Numbered from the stretch's first letter, positions 37,355-45,978 are shown. The stretch: DNA of 64,000 bases from Pseudomonas sp. LRP2-20 (GCF_024349685.1 NZ_AP025944.1:3664001-3728000), one strand, 5' to 3'. The notes: generated by a model from the sequence alone, not told the origin. Translations and numbers: made by a program.

Positions 37355-38179
37355 ATGCAACGGCTCACCACCCGCAACGGCCTCGACCTGCCCTGCATCG
37401 GCCTGGGCACCTGGCCGATGACTGGCGACGAATGCACCCGTGCCGTGCACCAGGCGCTGGAGCTGGGTTACCGGCACGTCGACACGGCCACCGCCTACAA
37501 CAATGAGGCTGCCGTCGGCCAGGCCCTGCGCGACAGCAGCGTACCGCGCGAGCAGATCCACCTGACCACCAAGGTCTGGTGGGACCGCCTGGAGCCAAAA
37601 GCCATGCGCCAGTCGCTGGAAGACAGCCTGCGCGCGCTGGGCACCGAGCAGGTCGACCTGTTCCACATTCACTGGCCCGGCAAGGACTGGGACCTGGCCC
37701 GCAGCATCGAAACCCTGGTGGCCCTGCGCGATGAAGGCAAGGCGCGCAGCATCGGCGTGGCCAATTTCCCGCTCGGCCTGCTGCGCAAGGTGGTCGAGGA
37801 ACTGGGTGCGCCACTGTCGGCGATCCAGGTCGAATACCACGTGTTGCTCAACCAGCAACCGCTGCTCGACTACGCCCGCCAACATGACCTGCTGCTGACC
37901 GCCTATACCCCGCTGGCCCGTGGCCGTGCGGCGGAGCAGGCGGTGATCCGCGAGGTCGCGCGCAAGCATGGCGTGCTGCCGAGCCAGGTGGCGTTGAAGT
38001 GGCTGCTGGACCAGGATGGCGTGGCGGTGATTCCCAAGGCCAGCAGCCGGGAGAACCAGCTGGCCAACCTGGCGGCGCTGCAGGTGCGGCTGGATGATGC
38101 CGACCGGGCACTGATTGCCGGGTTGCCGAAGGATCAGCGGGTGGTCAGCCCGGACTTTGCGCCCGACTGGAACAGCTGA
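37355..38179 (+). CDS. dkgB: Aldo/keto reductase, 2,5-diketo-gluconate reductase B type
   Basis: A 274-residue TIM-barrel oxidoreductase using NADPH. AAGGAG precedes the ATG at 37355. The catalytic tetrad is visible: Asp and Tyr in DTATAYNNE, Lys in LTTKVWWDRL and His in LFHIHWPGKDWD. The cofactor end has IPKASSRENQLANL. DkgB-type enzymes reduce methylglyoxal, 2,5-diketo-D-gluconate and other small carbonyls. The symbol is by resemblance to E. coli DkgB; substrate preference is not decided by sequence. Confidence 0.85.
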   Translation: MQRLTTRNGLDLPCIGLGTWPMTGDECTRAVHQALELGYRHVDTATAYNNEAAVGQALRDSSVPREQIHLTTKVWWDRLEPKAMRQSLEDSLRALGTEQVDLFHIHWPGKDWDLARSIETLVALRDEGKARSIGVANFPLGLLRKVVEELGAPLSAIQVEYHVLLNQQPLLDYARQHDLLLTAYTPLARGRAAEQAVIREVARKHGVLPSQVALKWLLDQDGVAVIPKASSRENQLANLAALQVRLDDADRALIAGLPKDQRVVSPDFAPDWNS

Positions 38180-38259
38180 AACCTGCAAAGGCCCTATCGC
38201 CGGGCGCCGGCAGCCCGGCTACCACAGGATTGTCACCAGCGTCCAAGCATGCGCTGTAC

Positions 38260-38376
38260 TGGTGGGAGCCGCGCTTGCCGGCGATGGGCCGCGAAGCGGC
38301 CCCACGATTTCAAGGTTGTTGCATAAATTGCCGGGGCCGCTTCGCGGCCCATCGCCGGCAAGCGCGGCTCCCACCA
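38260..38376. repeat. REP pair forming a perfect 44-bp inverted repeat
   Basis: Bases 38260-38303 (TGGTGGGAGCCGCGCTTGCC...) and 38333-38376 are exact reverse complements around a 29-base spacer. They lie between the convergent aldo-keto reductase and GGDEF-EAL genes. This REP variant (GGGAGCCGCGCTTGCCGGCG) differs from the CTCCCACAGG/GGCTTGCCCGCG variant found elsewhere in the window. Confidence 0.85.
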
Positions 38377-38446
38377 CAGGGATCGCGCCAGCTTTCAGAA
38401 ATTGAGCAATAGAACCGCGGCGAAGCAGCCCCCAGGCCTTCAAACG

Positions 38447-40537
38447 CTACACACAGACCTGCTTCAATCGCTCACTGGCTGGCGCCGGGCGCCCATACAG
38501 GTAGCCCTGGAAGTGCGAACACCCTTCCGCCCGCAGCCGCTGCATCTGTTCCTCCGACTCCACCCCTTCGGCCGTGGTCTTGATCATCAGGCTGTTGGAC
38601 AGCTCGGTAATCGCGCGAATGATCGACATCGCCTCGCGGCTGTCGCACATGTCATGCACGAACGACTTGTCGATCTTGATCCGGTCGAACGGGAACGAAC
38701 GCAGATACCCCAGCGACGAATAACCGGTGCCGAAGTCATCCAGCGAAATCGACACGCCCAGGTCCTTCAGCGCGCGCAGGGTACGCACGTTTTCCTCGCT
38801 ATTGCCCAGCAGCACCGACTCGGTGATCTCCAGCTCCAGGCGCTGCGGCGCCAGCCCCGAGTCGGCCAGGGCCAGGGTCACGGTGTGCACCAGGTTGGCG
38901 TTCTTGAACTGCACCGGCGACAGGTTCACCGACACGGTCTGCTCGGTCCCCCAGCTGGCCGCCTCCTGGCAGGCCAGGTTCAGTGCCCGGGTGCCAAGTT
39001 CGTGGATCAGCCCGGTTTCCTCGGCGATGGGGATGAAGTCCATGGGCATGACCATGCCCCGGGTCGGGTGCTCCCAGCGCAGCAGCGCTTCGTAGCCGGT
39101 CACGCTGCTGGTCTGCTGATCCACCACCGGCTGGTAGTGCAGGTGCAACTGCCCCAGGTGCAGGGCGGTGCGCAGGTCGGTTTCCACCAGGCGGCGCTGG
39201 CGGGCGGCGACATCCAGTTCGAGGTGGAAGCACTCGTAGCGGTTGCGGCCGTTGCGCTTGGCCTCGTACAAGGCCATGTCGGCGTAACCGAGCAGTTGTT
39301 CGGCCTGGTCGTTATCCTCGGGGGCAATGGCGATACCGATGCTGACACCCACCGAGAACTGGTGGCCCTCGATCTGGAACGGCGGGCAGATCGCCTCGAT
39401 CAGGCGCTTGGCGGTGCTGCAGGCGGCTTCGCGGCTGTCCAGGTGGGTCAGCACCACGGCGAATTCGTCACCGCCCAGCCGGGCCAGGGTGTCGTGCTCG
39501 CGCAGCTCGCGGCGCAGGCGCTTGCCCAGCGCGCGCAGCAGCTTGTCACCGAAGGCATGGCCGAGGGAGTCGTTGATGTTCTTGAAGTTGTCCAGGTCCA
39601 GGCACAGCGCAGCGGTGAGCTTGTCGTTCTCCTGGCCGCGCACCAGGGCCTGCTTGAGGCGCTCGTGGAACAAGGTGCGGTTGGGCAGCCCGGTGAGCGC
39701 GTCGTGGTGGGCCATGTGGTGGATCTGCGCGTGGGCGGCCAGCTCTTCGGTGGCGTCTTCGGCGACGAACAGCACGTAATCGGCCTGGCCCTCGCATTTC
39801 TGGCTGAGCAAGGCGCGGCTGCGCAGGGTGCGCGGGCCACAGGCGGTATCGACCCGGGTTTCGGCGGCAAAGCCTTTGCTGCTGCGTGCACCGCGGCTGA
39901 GCTGGGTTTCCAGGTAGTCCGCCGCGGCCGGCGCCAGGCACTCACCGGGCGTGTGGCCGATCATCGGCTTGCCACCGCCACCGAACAGGCGCTCGGCTTG
40001 CTGGTTGGCGAGCAGAATGCGCTGGCTTTCAAGGTCCTGGACGATGACGCTGGCGGGGATGTTGGCGATCACCGAGTCGAGGAACTGCGACAGGTTGGCC
40101 ATTTCCTGGCTGTATTGCTCGGCCAGCTCCTTGGCCTGCAGCAGCTCCAGCTCCTGCTGGCGACGTTCGGAGATGTCGCGGGTCACCTTGGCGAAGCCGA
40201 CTAGCTGGCCGTTATCGTCACGAACCGCCTCGATCACCACATGGGCGTGAAAGGCCGTGCCATCCTTGCGCAAGCGCGCACCGATCTCTTCAAAGCGGCC
40301 GGTGTTGCGGGCCTGCTCCAGGTTCTGCTGCGGCAAGCCAGCGGCACGCTCGGTTTCGCTGTAGAACAGCGAGTAATGCTGACCGACGATTTCTTCGGCG
40401 CGGTAGCCTTTGGCCCGCTGGGCGCCGGGGTTCCAGTTGGCGACAATACCGTCAGGGGTGAGCAGGTAGATGGCATAGTCCACCACGCTCTGGATCAACA
40501 GCCGGTACATGATGTCGGGGCTTGAGACTAGCGACAT
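38447..40537 (-). CDS. PAS-PAS-GGDEF-EAL cyclic di-GMP signalling protein
   Basis: A 696-residue cytoplasmic protein. PAS 1 (about 10-125, VVDYAIYLLTPDGIVANWNP with a PAC end VGFAKVTRDISERRQQE), PAS 2 (about 145-265), GGDEF domain (275-435) with intact GGDEF at 355-359 and an inhibitory RxxD site (REHD, 346-349), and an EAL domain (450-690) with YEALLRWEHP (EAL 483-485), LELEITESVLL, DDFGTGYSSLGYL and IKIDKSFV. All key residues for both synthesis and hydrolysis seem present, so it may be bifunctional, switched by the PAS domains. AGGT precedes ATG 40537. No membrane span; a redox or small-ligand signal is likely. Confidence 0.94.
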   Translation of the reverse strand: MSLVSSPDIMYRLLIQSVVDYAIYLLTPDGIVANWNPGAQRAKGYRAEEIVGQHYSLFYSETERAAGLPQQNLEQARNTGRFEEIGARLRKDGTAFHAHVVIEAVRDDNGQLVGFAKVTRDISERRQQELELLQAKELAEQYSQEMANLSQFLDSVIANIPASVIVQDLESQRILLANQQAERLFGGGGKPMIGHTPGECLAPAAADYLETQLSRGARSSKGFAAETRVDTACGPRTLRSRALLSQKCEGQADYVLFVAEDATEELAAHAQIHHMAHHDALTGLPNRTLFHERLKQALVRGQENDKLTAALCLDLDNFKNINDSLGHAFGDKLLRALGKRLRRELREHDTLARLGGDEFAVVLTHLDSREAACSTAKRLIEAICPPFQIEGHQFSVGVSIGIAIAPEDNDQAEQLLGYADMALYEAKRNGRNRYECFHLELDVAARQRRLVETDLRTALHLGQLHLHYQPVVDQQTSSVTGYEALLRWEHPTRGMVMPMDFIPIAEETGLIHELGTRALNLACQEAASWGTEQTVSVNLSPVQFKNANLVHTVTLALADSGLAPQRLELEITESVLLGNSEENVRTLRALKDLGVSISLDDFGTGYSSLGYLRSFPFDRIKIDKSFVHDMCDSREAMSIIRAITELSNSLMIKTTAEGVESEEQMQRLRAEGCSHFQGYLYGRPAPASERLKQVCV

Positions 40538-40676
40538 GAAATTTACCTGAACCTGCGACGTGCACGAAAGGAGCCCCGGGCCAGAGGGGCCGGGTCTTGA
40601 AAAGCCGTGCTGGCATTATGCCTTGCGAGTCGATTTTGTGAAGTGGGTCACATAATTTTGCCGCATCAGTCCGCCG

Positions 40677-41171
40677 TCAGTGGAGGACGGAAGACACCTG
40701 GTAGGTGAGCAGGTCCGGCTCGTCGTCGGGGAAAATTTGCTGCACCGGCCGTTGCAACTGAGCCACCACGGCCTTGCAGAATGCCACTGCAAGCGGGTCC
40801 AGGGTATAGCACCGCAGCAGCCAGTCGCCGGGGCTGGAGAGCAACTGGTTGGCCACCGCGCGGCCGATGCCCTGGCGCCGATAGCGCTTGAGGATGAACA
40901 GGTCGGCCAGCTCCAGCGCCTCGATGCCGGGTAACTCGCTGCGCTCGACCAGCACGAAACCGGCGATGAAACCGTCCACCAGCACCAGGCTGGCGCTCCA
41001 GCCCGGGGACTGCCAGTAGCGCTGCAGGTGCTCTTCGTGGATGTAGAAACGGCCGTCCACCTCGACATCCTCCTGCTCCCAGTCGGAGGACTCATAGGCG
41101 TAGAACTGATAGAGGTTACGGATCAGTTCGGCCTGGTCGGGGGTGGTGGGCAGCAGTTCGATGGGCGGCAT
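40677..41171 (-). CDS. GNAT-family N-acetyltransferase
   Basis: A 164-residue protein. The acetyl-CoA site is clear: LADLFILKRYRRQGIGRAVANQLL carries the R/QxxGxG/A motif (RRQGIG). The N-terminal part contains DQAELIRNLYQFYAYESSDW and the C-terminus LAVAFCKAVVAQL. The acceptor substrate is unknown. It is followed on the left by the GGDEF-EAL gene in the same orientation (139 bases after its stop). Confidence 0.87.
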   Translation of the reverse strand: MPPIELLPTTPDQAELIRNLYQFYAYESSDWEQEDVEVDGRFYIHEEHLQRYWQSPGWSASLVLVDGFIAGFVLVERSELPGIEALELADLFILKRYRRQGIGRAVANQLLSSPGDWLLRCYTLDPLAVAFCKAVVAQLQRPVQQIFPDDEPDLLTYQVSSVLH

Positions 41172-41217
41172 GGCGCGGAGGGCTCAGGGAAAAGGCCATT
41201 CTAAGGCTTTTGTTTGA

Positions 41218-41326
41218 CCTGTGACGGCCAATTCGCGGGTAAACCCGCTCCCACAGGTTCGTCATTGGGCTAAGTTCTGCACAGTAGCTGTGGGAGCGGG
41301 TTTACCCGCGAATTGGCCGTCACAGG
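41218..41326. repeat. REP pair forming a perfect 38-bp inverted repeat
   Basis: Bases 41218-41255 (CCTGTGACGGCCAATTCGCG...) and 41289-41326 are exact reverse complements around a 33-base spacer, between an acetyltransferase gene and ridA-like gene. The core GGGTAAACCCGCTCCCACA is the variant also seen at 54034-54145. Confidence 0.85.
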
Positions 41327-41327
41327 C

Positions 41328-41735
41328 TTATGCCACTGCCGCCACAGCCTCGATCTCCACCAGCATGCCATCCAGCGCCAGGCGCGGCACCGGTATCAGC
41401 GTGCACGTCGGTTTCATGCACCCTCCCCAAGCCCGATCCGCCTCGGCCACCCATTGCGCCAACCGCGCCTCGCTGTGATCGACAATGAGCAACGTCAGCT
41501 TGAACACCTGTGCCAACGTTGCCCCCTTCGAGGCCAGTGCAGTCTGCAGATTGGCCAACGCCTGGCGGGCCTGTTCAGCGAATTCGGGGGAAAGCTGCCC
41601 AGCGGCATCCTCCCCGCCCTGCCCGGCAATAAACAGCAGCCGGCTGCCGGCGCTGACCTCGGCCACGTGGGAATAGGCATTGGCACTGGGGTCGTACAGG
41701 CCTTGTGGATTGGACAGTTGAAATGCGCGGGTCAT
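41328..41735 (-). CDS. RidA/YjgF/YER057c/UK114-family protein
   Basis: A 135-residue protein of normal RidA length. Typical elements are YSHVAEVSAGSRLLFIAGQ, the LANLQTALASKGATLAQVFK helix, and the C-terminal KPTCTLIPVPRLALDGMLVEIEAVA with the Arg (VPRLA) that in active RidA proteins binds the carboxylate of imine/enamine intermediates. It probably deaminates reactive 2-aminoacrylate-type intermediates or a dedicated catabolic enamine. It overlaps nothing and is separated from the next gene by a REP pair. Confidence 0.9.
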   Translation of the reverse strand: MTRAFQLSNPQGLYDPSANAYSHVAEVSAGSRLLFIAGQGGEDAAGQLSPEFAEQARQALANLQTALASKGATLAQVFKLTLLIVDHSEARLAQWVAEADRAWGGCMKPTCTLIPVPRLALDGMLVEIEAVAAVA

Positions 41736-41937
41736 GGAACGCTCCTTCGTGTGAATGAGCGTCCGAGTCTGTTGGCTCGAGTTAGGTAGAGGTCAAGATG
41801 CCGTAGGAAATTTCTTTATTACTGTACAGAAGCTCAACACCGCGTATGTAGGATTGCGCCGCGCAGTTCGCTAGATTGCAGTTCCCGGCACGGAGGCCAG
41901 AGCCGCGGCGCAGCGCCGCTTCACTGAAGGAAAAGCC

Positions 41938-42264
41938 ATGAGCAAGCCCTACGCGTTTCAACTCGCCTACACCATCAGCCCTGTGAACAATGAACACGAA
42001 GGTGACGCCGCTGTCGCGCGTGCCCACCTGCGTGAAAAGATGGGCTGGAAGACCGTCGGCAAAGTCGAAACCACGCTACACGGTGAGCTGGTCCTGTCTC
42101 CAGGTACGGCTGATGAAAAACGCCGAGAAGCCGGCAAGTCGATGCGTACCCTCATCCGTGCCCAGTTCAAGGCACTGGAGGTGGAGAACACGGTCAGCTT
42201 TGCCGGCAGCCTGATGGTCAGCGGCCTCGACCCGGCCATCAAGATCGGCATTACCCCCGACTGA
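41938..42264 (+). CDS. Conserved hypothetical protein, 108 residues
   Basis: The start at 41938 has GAAGGAAAA upstream. The product (MSKPYAFQLAYTISPVNNEHEGD...) has no signal peptide or membrane span and appears to be a soluble alpha/beta protein, with a basic helix (DEKRREAGKSMRTLIRAQF) in the middle. I do not recognise its function. A hairpin with a short T run follows the stop, so it is a single-gene transcript. Confidence 0.75.
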   Translation: MSKPYAFQLAYTISPVNNEHEGDAAVARAHLREKMGWKTVGKVETTLHGELVLSPGTADEKRREAGKSMRTLIRAQFKALEVENTVSFAGSLMVSGLDPAIKIGITPD

Positions 42265-42270
42265 GGCACC

Positions 42271-42299
42271 CGGTATCAGGCGCCCCGCGCCTGATACCG
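42271..42299 (+). terminator. Intrinsic terminator after the 108-residue protein gene
   Basis: CGGTATCAGGCG (42271-42282) pairs perfectly with CGCCTGATACCG (42288-42299) around a 5-base loop. A T-rich stretch (CATTTTTCC) follows eight bases later. Probably shared with the convergent gene at 42306. Confidence 0.65.
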
Positions 42300-42305
42300 C
42301 CACCG

Positions 42306-42518
42306 TCATTTTTCCTGCAGCACCGCCCTGCCCTTCACCGCCCGCGGCCCGCGCCAAGCCCAGAGCAGCAACCCCGGGAACGGCGCATAGACCACGAACA
42401 CGATCCACAGCATCTTGCGCTCTGCACGCCGTTCGCTACCGATGATGTGCCAGATGGCCAAAATTTCCAGCAGGATGACCAAGGCCGCGACCATGATCCA
42501 GATCGTTCCGATTTCCAT
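42306..42518 (-). CDS. Small membrane protein with PLDc_N-type domain
   Basis: A 70-residue protein (MEIGTIWIMVAALVILLEIL...) starting at ATG 42518, 7 bases after GGAG; a GTG two codons earlier is less likely. It has two hydrophobic helices separated by a basic segment, and the pattern IWHIIGSERRAERKMLWIVFVVYAPFPG resembles the phospholipase D N-terminal/cardiolipin synthase leader domain (WxIxxxxRxxxxKxLWxxxxxxxPxxG). No catalytic domain is attached. An inner-membrane location is predicted, with unknown role. Confidence 0.75.
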   Translation of the reverse strand: MEIGTIWIMVAALVILLEILAIWHIIGSERRAERKMLWIVFVVYAPFPGLLLWAWRGPRAVKGRAVLQEK

Positions 42519-42584
42519 AAGCACTCTCCCGTTGGCATGTAAGGGGTTGGGTTACTGCCAGCGGTGAGGGTTCATTCGGATTTG

Positions 42585-42686
42585 CTATCGGTGCAAGGCT
42601 TGGGATACCGCGTTGACGAACACCGCGTGCTCGTCATACAGGCGGTAGCTATTGCGCAAACCGATCACCCCAGTGGCCTACGACAT
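42585..42686 (-). pseudogene. Possible short decayed reading frame with amber codon 3
   Basis: Reading the minus strand from ATG 42686: M, S, then TAG (42680-42678), then ATGVIGLRNSYRLYDEHAVF to a TAG at 42587-42585. The frame has coding-like composition after the amber codon. It may be a small gene with a nonsense mutation (CAG to TAG), a remnant, or chance. Nothing recognised. Confidence 0.25.
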
Positions 42687-42769
42687 CGTGCTTAAGCCGG
42701 ACCAGCGGCATGCAGACGGCGAAATCTTGCCTATCGTTTAAAGTCCCACCGGACGAAGAGCGTCTTGCC

Positions 42770-43588
42770 ATGGATATCAATACGCTGTTTGCGCAGTTGC
42801 ACACCCTCCCCAGCATTCCCCAGGTGGCCCTGGAGCTGGTCCAGCAATTCGACAACCCCCACGAAAGCCTCGAGAAGGTCGCGCGCAGCATCGAGCGCGA
42901 CCCGGTGATCGCCGCCAAGGTGTTGCGCCTGGCCAACTCGGCGCGCTTCAAGGGTGCCCGTGAGTCCGCCAGTATCGAGGATGCGGCGATGCGCCTGGGC
43001 TTCAACGTGCTGCGCACGCTGGTGCTGGCGTCGGCCGTGACCGGGGCTTTCAAGTCGGCGCCTGGCTTCAAACTCAAGGTGTTCTGGGGGCGTAGTTTCC
43101 AGGTTGCCAGCATCAGCCGCCTGCTGGCCCGCCAGGCCGGGCTTGACGGTGAAGTGGCATTCACCTGCGGGGTCATGCACGACATCGGCGAGCTGTTGAT
43201 CCAGACCGGCGCGCCGGAATACGCCGCACGCATCAAAGGGGCCAGTGGCACCACCGGCCGCGCTGCCAGCGAAACCCAGCAACTGGGCTTCGGCTACCCG
43301 GAAGTCGGCGCCGAGCTTGCCAAGCGCTGGAACCTGCCGCAGACCTTGCAGGCGGCCATCCGTTACCAGGCGCAACCACACCTGGCGCCCGATGGCCAGC
43401 CCTATGCACGGGTCATCGCCCAGGCGATGGAGGTGTTCGATGCGCTGGAGCAGCACGGTGGGCCGACCGACGAAGCACGCGATGCCCTGGGCGGCCCGCT
43501 GTTCGAGGAGGTCGACCTTGACTTGCTGTTTGAAAAGCTGCCGTTCATGCTGGAGCAGGACAAGGCCTTCACCGACTACCTAGCCTGA
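42770..43588 (+). CDS. HDOD-domain protein
   Basis: A 272-residue cytoplasmic protein starting at 42770 (MDINTLFAQLHTLPSIPQVA). The HDOD domain fills residues 10-215: LPSIPQVALELVQQFDNPHE, IERDPVIAAKVLRLANSARF, LGFNVLRTLVLAS and the degenerate HD-like FTCGVMHDIGELLIQTGAPE. The late KRWNLPQTLQAAIRYQAQP is also typical. HDOD proteins usually act in signalling together with c-di-GMP, motility or twitching pathways and lack hydrolase activity in most cases. The longer open frame (from 42710) has no ribosome site. Confidence 0.9.
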   Translation: MDINTLFAQLHTLPSIPQVALELVQQFDNPHESLEKVARSIERDPVIAAKVLRLANSARFKGARESASIEDAAMRLGFNVLRTLVLASAVTGAFKSAPGFKLKVFWGRSFQVASISRLLARQAGLDGEVAFTCGVMHDIGELLIQTGAPEYAARIKGASGTTGRAASETQQLGFGYPEVGAELAKRWNLPQTLQAAIRYQAQPHLAPDGQPYARVIAQAMEVFDALEQHGGPTDEARDALGGPLFEEVDLDLLFEKLPFMLEQDKAFTDYLA

Positions 43589-43595
43589 CTGCACG

Positions 43596-43631
43596 GGCCT
43601 GTTCGCGGCGGTTCGACGCCGCGAACAGGCC
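43596..43631. terminator. Hairpin between convergent genes
   Basis: A perfect 15-bp stem (GGCCTGTTCGCGGCG at 43596-43610, its complement at 43617-43631) with a 6-base loop lies between the HDOD stop (43588) and the convergent gene ending at 43645. No T run; bidirectional block likely. Confidence 0.6.
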
Positions 43632-43644
43632 GCTGCAGGTCAAC

Positions 43645-44115
43645 TCAACGGCCCGGCACGTGCGCCAAGGCAACTTTCAGCGCCTGGGCATCGGCAAATA
43701 CCTGTTGGCTCACCAACACCCCATCGTTCACCTGCAGCCACAACACCTGCCCTGCCTGCCCCGGATAGCGGCTGGCAACACGGCCTTCGCGGTCGAGCAT
43801 CACCCGGTAGCTGTAATCGCGCATCGCCGGTATGGCGAACAGCTTGCTGACCAGCACCGGCATCCCCTGGATATCGGCGACGAACACCGCATCGCGCGCC
43901 TCCAGATAGCCCTTGGGCGTATCGGCAAGGGCGGCCTTGACCAGCTTGGCGCCATCCATGTCGCGCGCCACCAGCAGAATGTGGGTATCGGCATTCAGGC
44001 TGTAAGGCTGGTCGTACTGGTCAAGCAGCGTCCACGGTGCCAACCGCTCGCCGGTCTCCAGAGCACTGGCCAGCAATGGCAGCAAACCGATCAGTAATGC
44101 AATGGCGTATCTCAT
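43645..44115 (-). CDS. Exported protein with thioredoxin-like features, function unknown
   Basis: A 156-residue product starting at ATG 44115 (MRYAIALLIGLLPLLASALE), with GGAGAG upstream. It has a Sec signal peptide with cleavage after LASA (residue 18). The mature part starts TGERLAPWTLLDQYDQPYSL, which recalls the N-terminus of thioredoxin-fold (TlpA/AhpC-like) proteins, but no CxxC motif or other cysteine is visible. It is therefore unlikely to be a redox enzyme. Probably periplasmic. Confidence 0.75.
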   Translation of the reverse strand: MRYAIALLIGLLPLLASALETGERLAPWTLLDQYDQPYSLNADTHILLVARDMDGAKLVKAALADTPKGYLEARDAVFVADIQGMPVLVSKLFAIPAMRDYSYRVMLDREGRVASRYPGQAGQVLWLQVNDGVLVSQQVFADAQALKVALAHVPGR

Positions 44116-44254
44116 CGAGGCTCTCCAGAACAGAGGCGCCAGCATAGCCCACTTGCCTCAACACGACCTGCAATACGACACAGGCCCGCCGGCGATTGTC
44201 TTTCCCGCACGCTCCCGCCACACTCTGCCGGCCAGCCAGGAAGCGGAGTCCAGA

Positions 44255-45262
44255 GTGCCCACACCACGCCAGTTCAGCAAGAAGACCAGCACCAGCAACA
44301 TGCTGCGGCTCAAGGCCAGCGCCGGCAGCCCCGAGGCCCCCTACCGCGTCGACTTCATCCTGCTCGAGCACTTCTCGATGGCCAGCTTCACCGTGGCCAT
44401 GGACGTGCTGGTCACCGCCAACCTGCTGCGCGCCGACAGCTTCCGCTTCACCCCGCTGTCGCTCAAGGGTGACCGGGTGCTGAGCGACCTGGGCCTGGAA
44501 CTGGTCGCCAGCGAGCTGTCCGCCAACGAACTCAAGGAACTCGACCTGCTGATCGTCTGCGGAGGCCTGCGCACGCCGCTGAAATACCCCGAGCTCGACC
44601 GCCTGCTGGACGACTGTGCCGCCCATGGCATGGCACTGGGCGGGCTGTGGAACGGTGCCTGGTTCCTCGGCCGTGCTGGCGTGCTCAATGACTATGGCTG
44701 CAGCATCCACCCCGAACAACGCGCCAGCCTGTCCGAGCGCAGCCCGCAAACCCGCATCACCCCGGCCAGTTTCACCCTCGACCGCGACCGCCTCAGCGCC
44801 GCCAGCCCCAACGGCGCCATGGAGCTGATGCTCGGCCTGGTGCGCCGCCTGTACGGCGACGGCCTGGCCGAGGGCGTGGAGGAAATCCTGTCGTTCTCTG
44901 GTGCCCGCTACCGCCAGGTCGGCCCCGGGGCGAAAAAGTCCATGAGCCTGCACCTGCGCACCATCGTCGAGCTGATGGAAAACAACCTCGAGGAGACCCT
45001 CAGCCTCGACCAGCTGGCTGCCTACAGCGGCCGCTCGCGCCGGCAGATCGACCGCCTGTTCCAGGCCCAGCTCGGCACCTCGCCGCGGCGCTACTACATG
45101 GAACTGCGCATCACCAAGAGCCGCCGCCTGCTGCAGTACTCCGACCTGTCGGTGATGGAAGTGGCAGTGGCCTGCGGCTTTGTCTCGGTGTCGCACTTCA
45201 GCAAGTGCTACGCCGCCTACTTCGGCTACCCACCGTCACGTGAACAACGGCTGGGCGAGTAA
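44255..45262 (+). CDS. GlxA-family transcriptional regulator (DJ-1/PfpI + AraC HTH)
   Basis: A 335-residue regulator. GTG 44255 is chosen because GGAG lies 6 bases before it and the protein then begins PTPRQFSKK; longer frames lack a site. Residues 30-200 form the DJ-1/PfpI-like domain (VDFILLEHFSMASFTVAMDV, LDLLIVCGGLRTPL, LGGLWNGAWFLGRAG), with Trp-Asn-Gly at the nucleophile elbow and thus no catalytic Cys. The C-terminus is a double AraC-type helix-turn-helix (LSLDQLAAYSGRSRRQIDRL, VMEVAVACGFVSVSHFSKCY). Such regulators control catabolism of amino acids or quaternary amines. Convergent with the TetR gene, 6 bases apart. Confidence 0.9.
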   Translation: MPTPRQFSKKTSTSNMLRLKASAGSPEAPYRVDFILLEHFSMASFTVAMDVLVTANLLRADSFRFTPLSLKGDRVLSDLGLELVASELSANELKELDLLIVCGGLRTPLKYPELDRLLDDCAAHGMALGGLWNGAWFLGRAGVLNDYGCSIHPEQRASLSERSPQTRITPASFTLDRDRLSAASPNGAMELMLGLVRRLYGDGLAEGVEEILSFSGARYRQVGPGAKKSMSLHLRTIVELMENNLEETLSLDQLAAYSGRSRRQIDRLFQAQLGTSPRRYYMELRITKSRRLLQYSDLSVMEVAVACGFVSVSHFSKCYAAYFGYPPSREQRLGE

Positions 45263-45268
45263 GCGGGT

Positions 45269-45940
45269 TCAGGCGCGGATGTAGTTGAGCACCACGTCGC
45301 AGATCATCTGCCGGTGGCGCTGCTTGACCTGCTCTTCACCCAGGTCGATCTGGAAGATGTCGCCGAAGGTGTGGCGGTTGGACACCCGGTAGAAACAGAA
45401 CGAACTCATCAGCATGTGCAGGTCGATGACCTCGATGCCTGGGCGGAACACGCCCTCCTGCACGCCACGCTCCAGGGTGCTGCCCAATGCCTGCAGCACC
45501 AGGCTGCTCATCTCGCGGATGGCCGGGGACTTCTTGACGTATTCGCCGTAGTGGATGTTCTCGGTGCACACCATACGCACGAAATCGACGTTGCGGTCGT
45601 GGTGGTCGAAGGTGAACTCGGCCAGCCGGCGGATCGCCTGCTCGGCCGGCAGCTTCTCCAGATCCAGGCTCTGCTCGGTCTTGCGGATGTCGCCATAGAG
45701 CTTGACCAGGCACTCGACGTACAGCTGCTCCTTGCTGCCGAAGTAGTAGTAGATCATGCGCTTGGAAGTGGCCGTGCGTTCGGCGATGGCGTCCACGCGC
45801 GCGCCGGCCAGGCCCTGCTGGACGAACTCGTTGATGGCAGCCTGGAGGATGTCCTCGCGGGTTTTCTCGGGGTTGTTCTTGCGCGGTTGGCGCGTAGCCG
45901 AGGGTTCAGGCGGGCTGAGGGGGGCTACGGGGTCGGTCAT
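45269..45940 (-). CDS. TetR-family transcriptional regulator
   Basis: A 223-residue DNA-binding repressor. The N-terminal HTH lies at about 27-75: REDILQAAINEFVQQGLAGA, VDAIAERTATSKRMIYYYFG, SKEQLYVECL. The all-helical C-terminal part (HHDRNVDFVRMVCTENIHYG) would bind the ligand, which is unknown. No operon partner is evident: the next gene in this orientation ends at 45979, upstream of it. Confidence 0.9.
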   Translation of the reverse strand: MTDPVAPLSPPEPSATRQPRKNNPEKTREDILQAAINEFVQQGLAGARVDAIAERTATSKRMIYYYFGSKEQLYVECLVKLYGDIRKTEQSLDLEKLPAEQAIRRLAEFTFDHHDRNVDFVRMVCTENIHYGEYVKKSPAIREMSSLVLQALGSTLERGVQEGVFRPGIEVIDLHMLMSSFCFYRVSNRHTFGDIFQIDLGEEQVKQRHRQMICDVVLNYIRA

Positions 45941-45978
45941 GGGGGCTCACGGGGGTGATTATTGGAATTGGAGAGGGA

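Noticed and set aside
42649..43254. 201-codon minus-strand frame opposite the HDOD gene
   Set aside because: Antisense shadow; the HDOD protein on the other strand has clear domain motifs.
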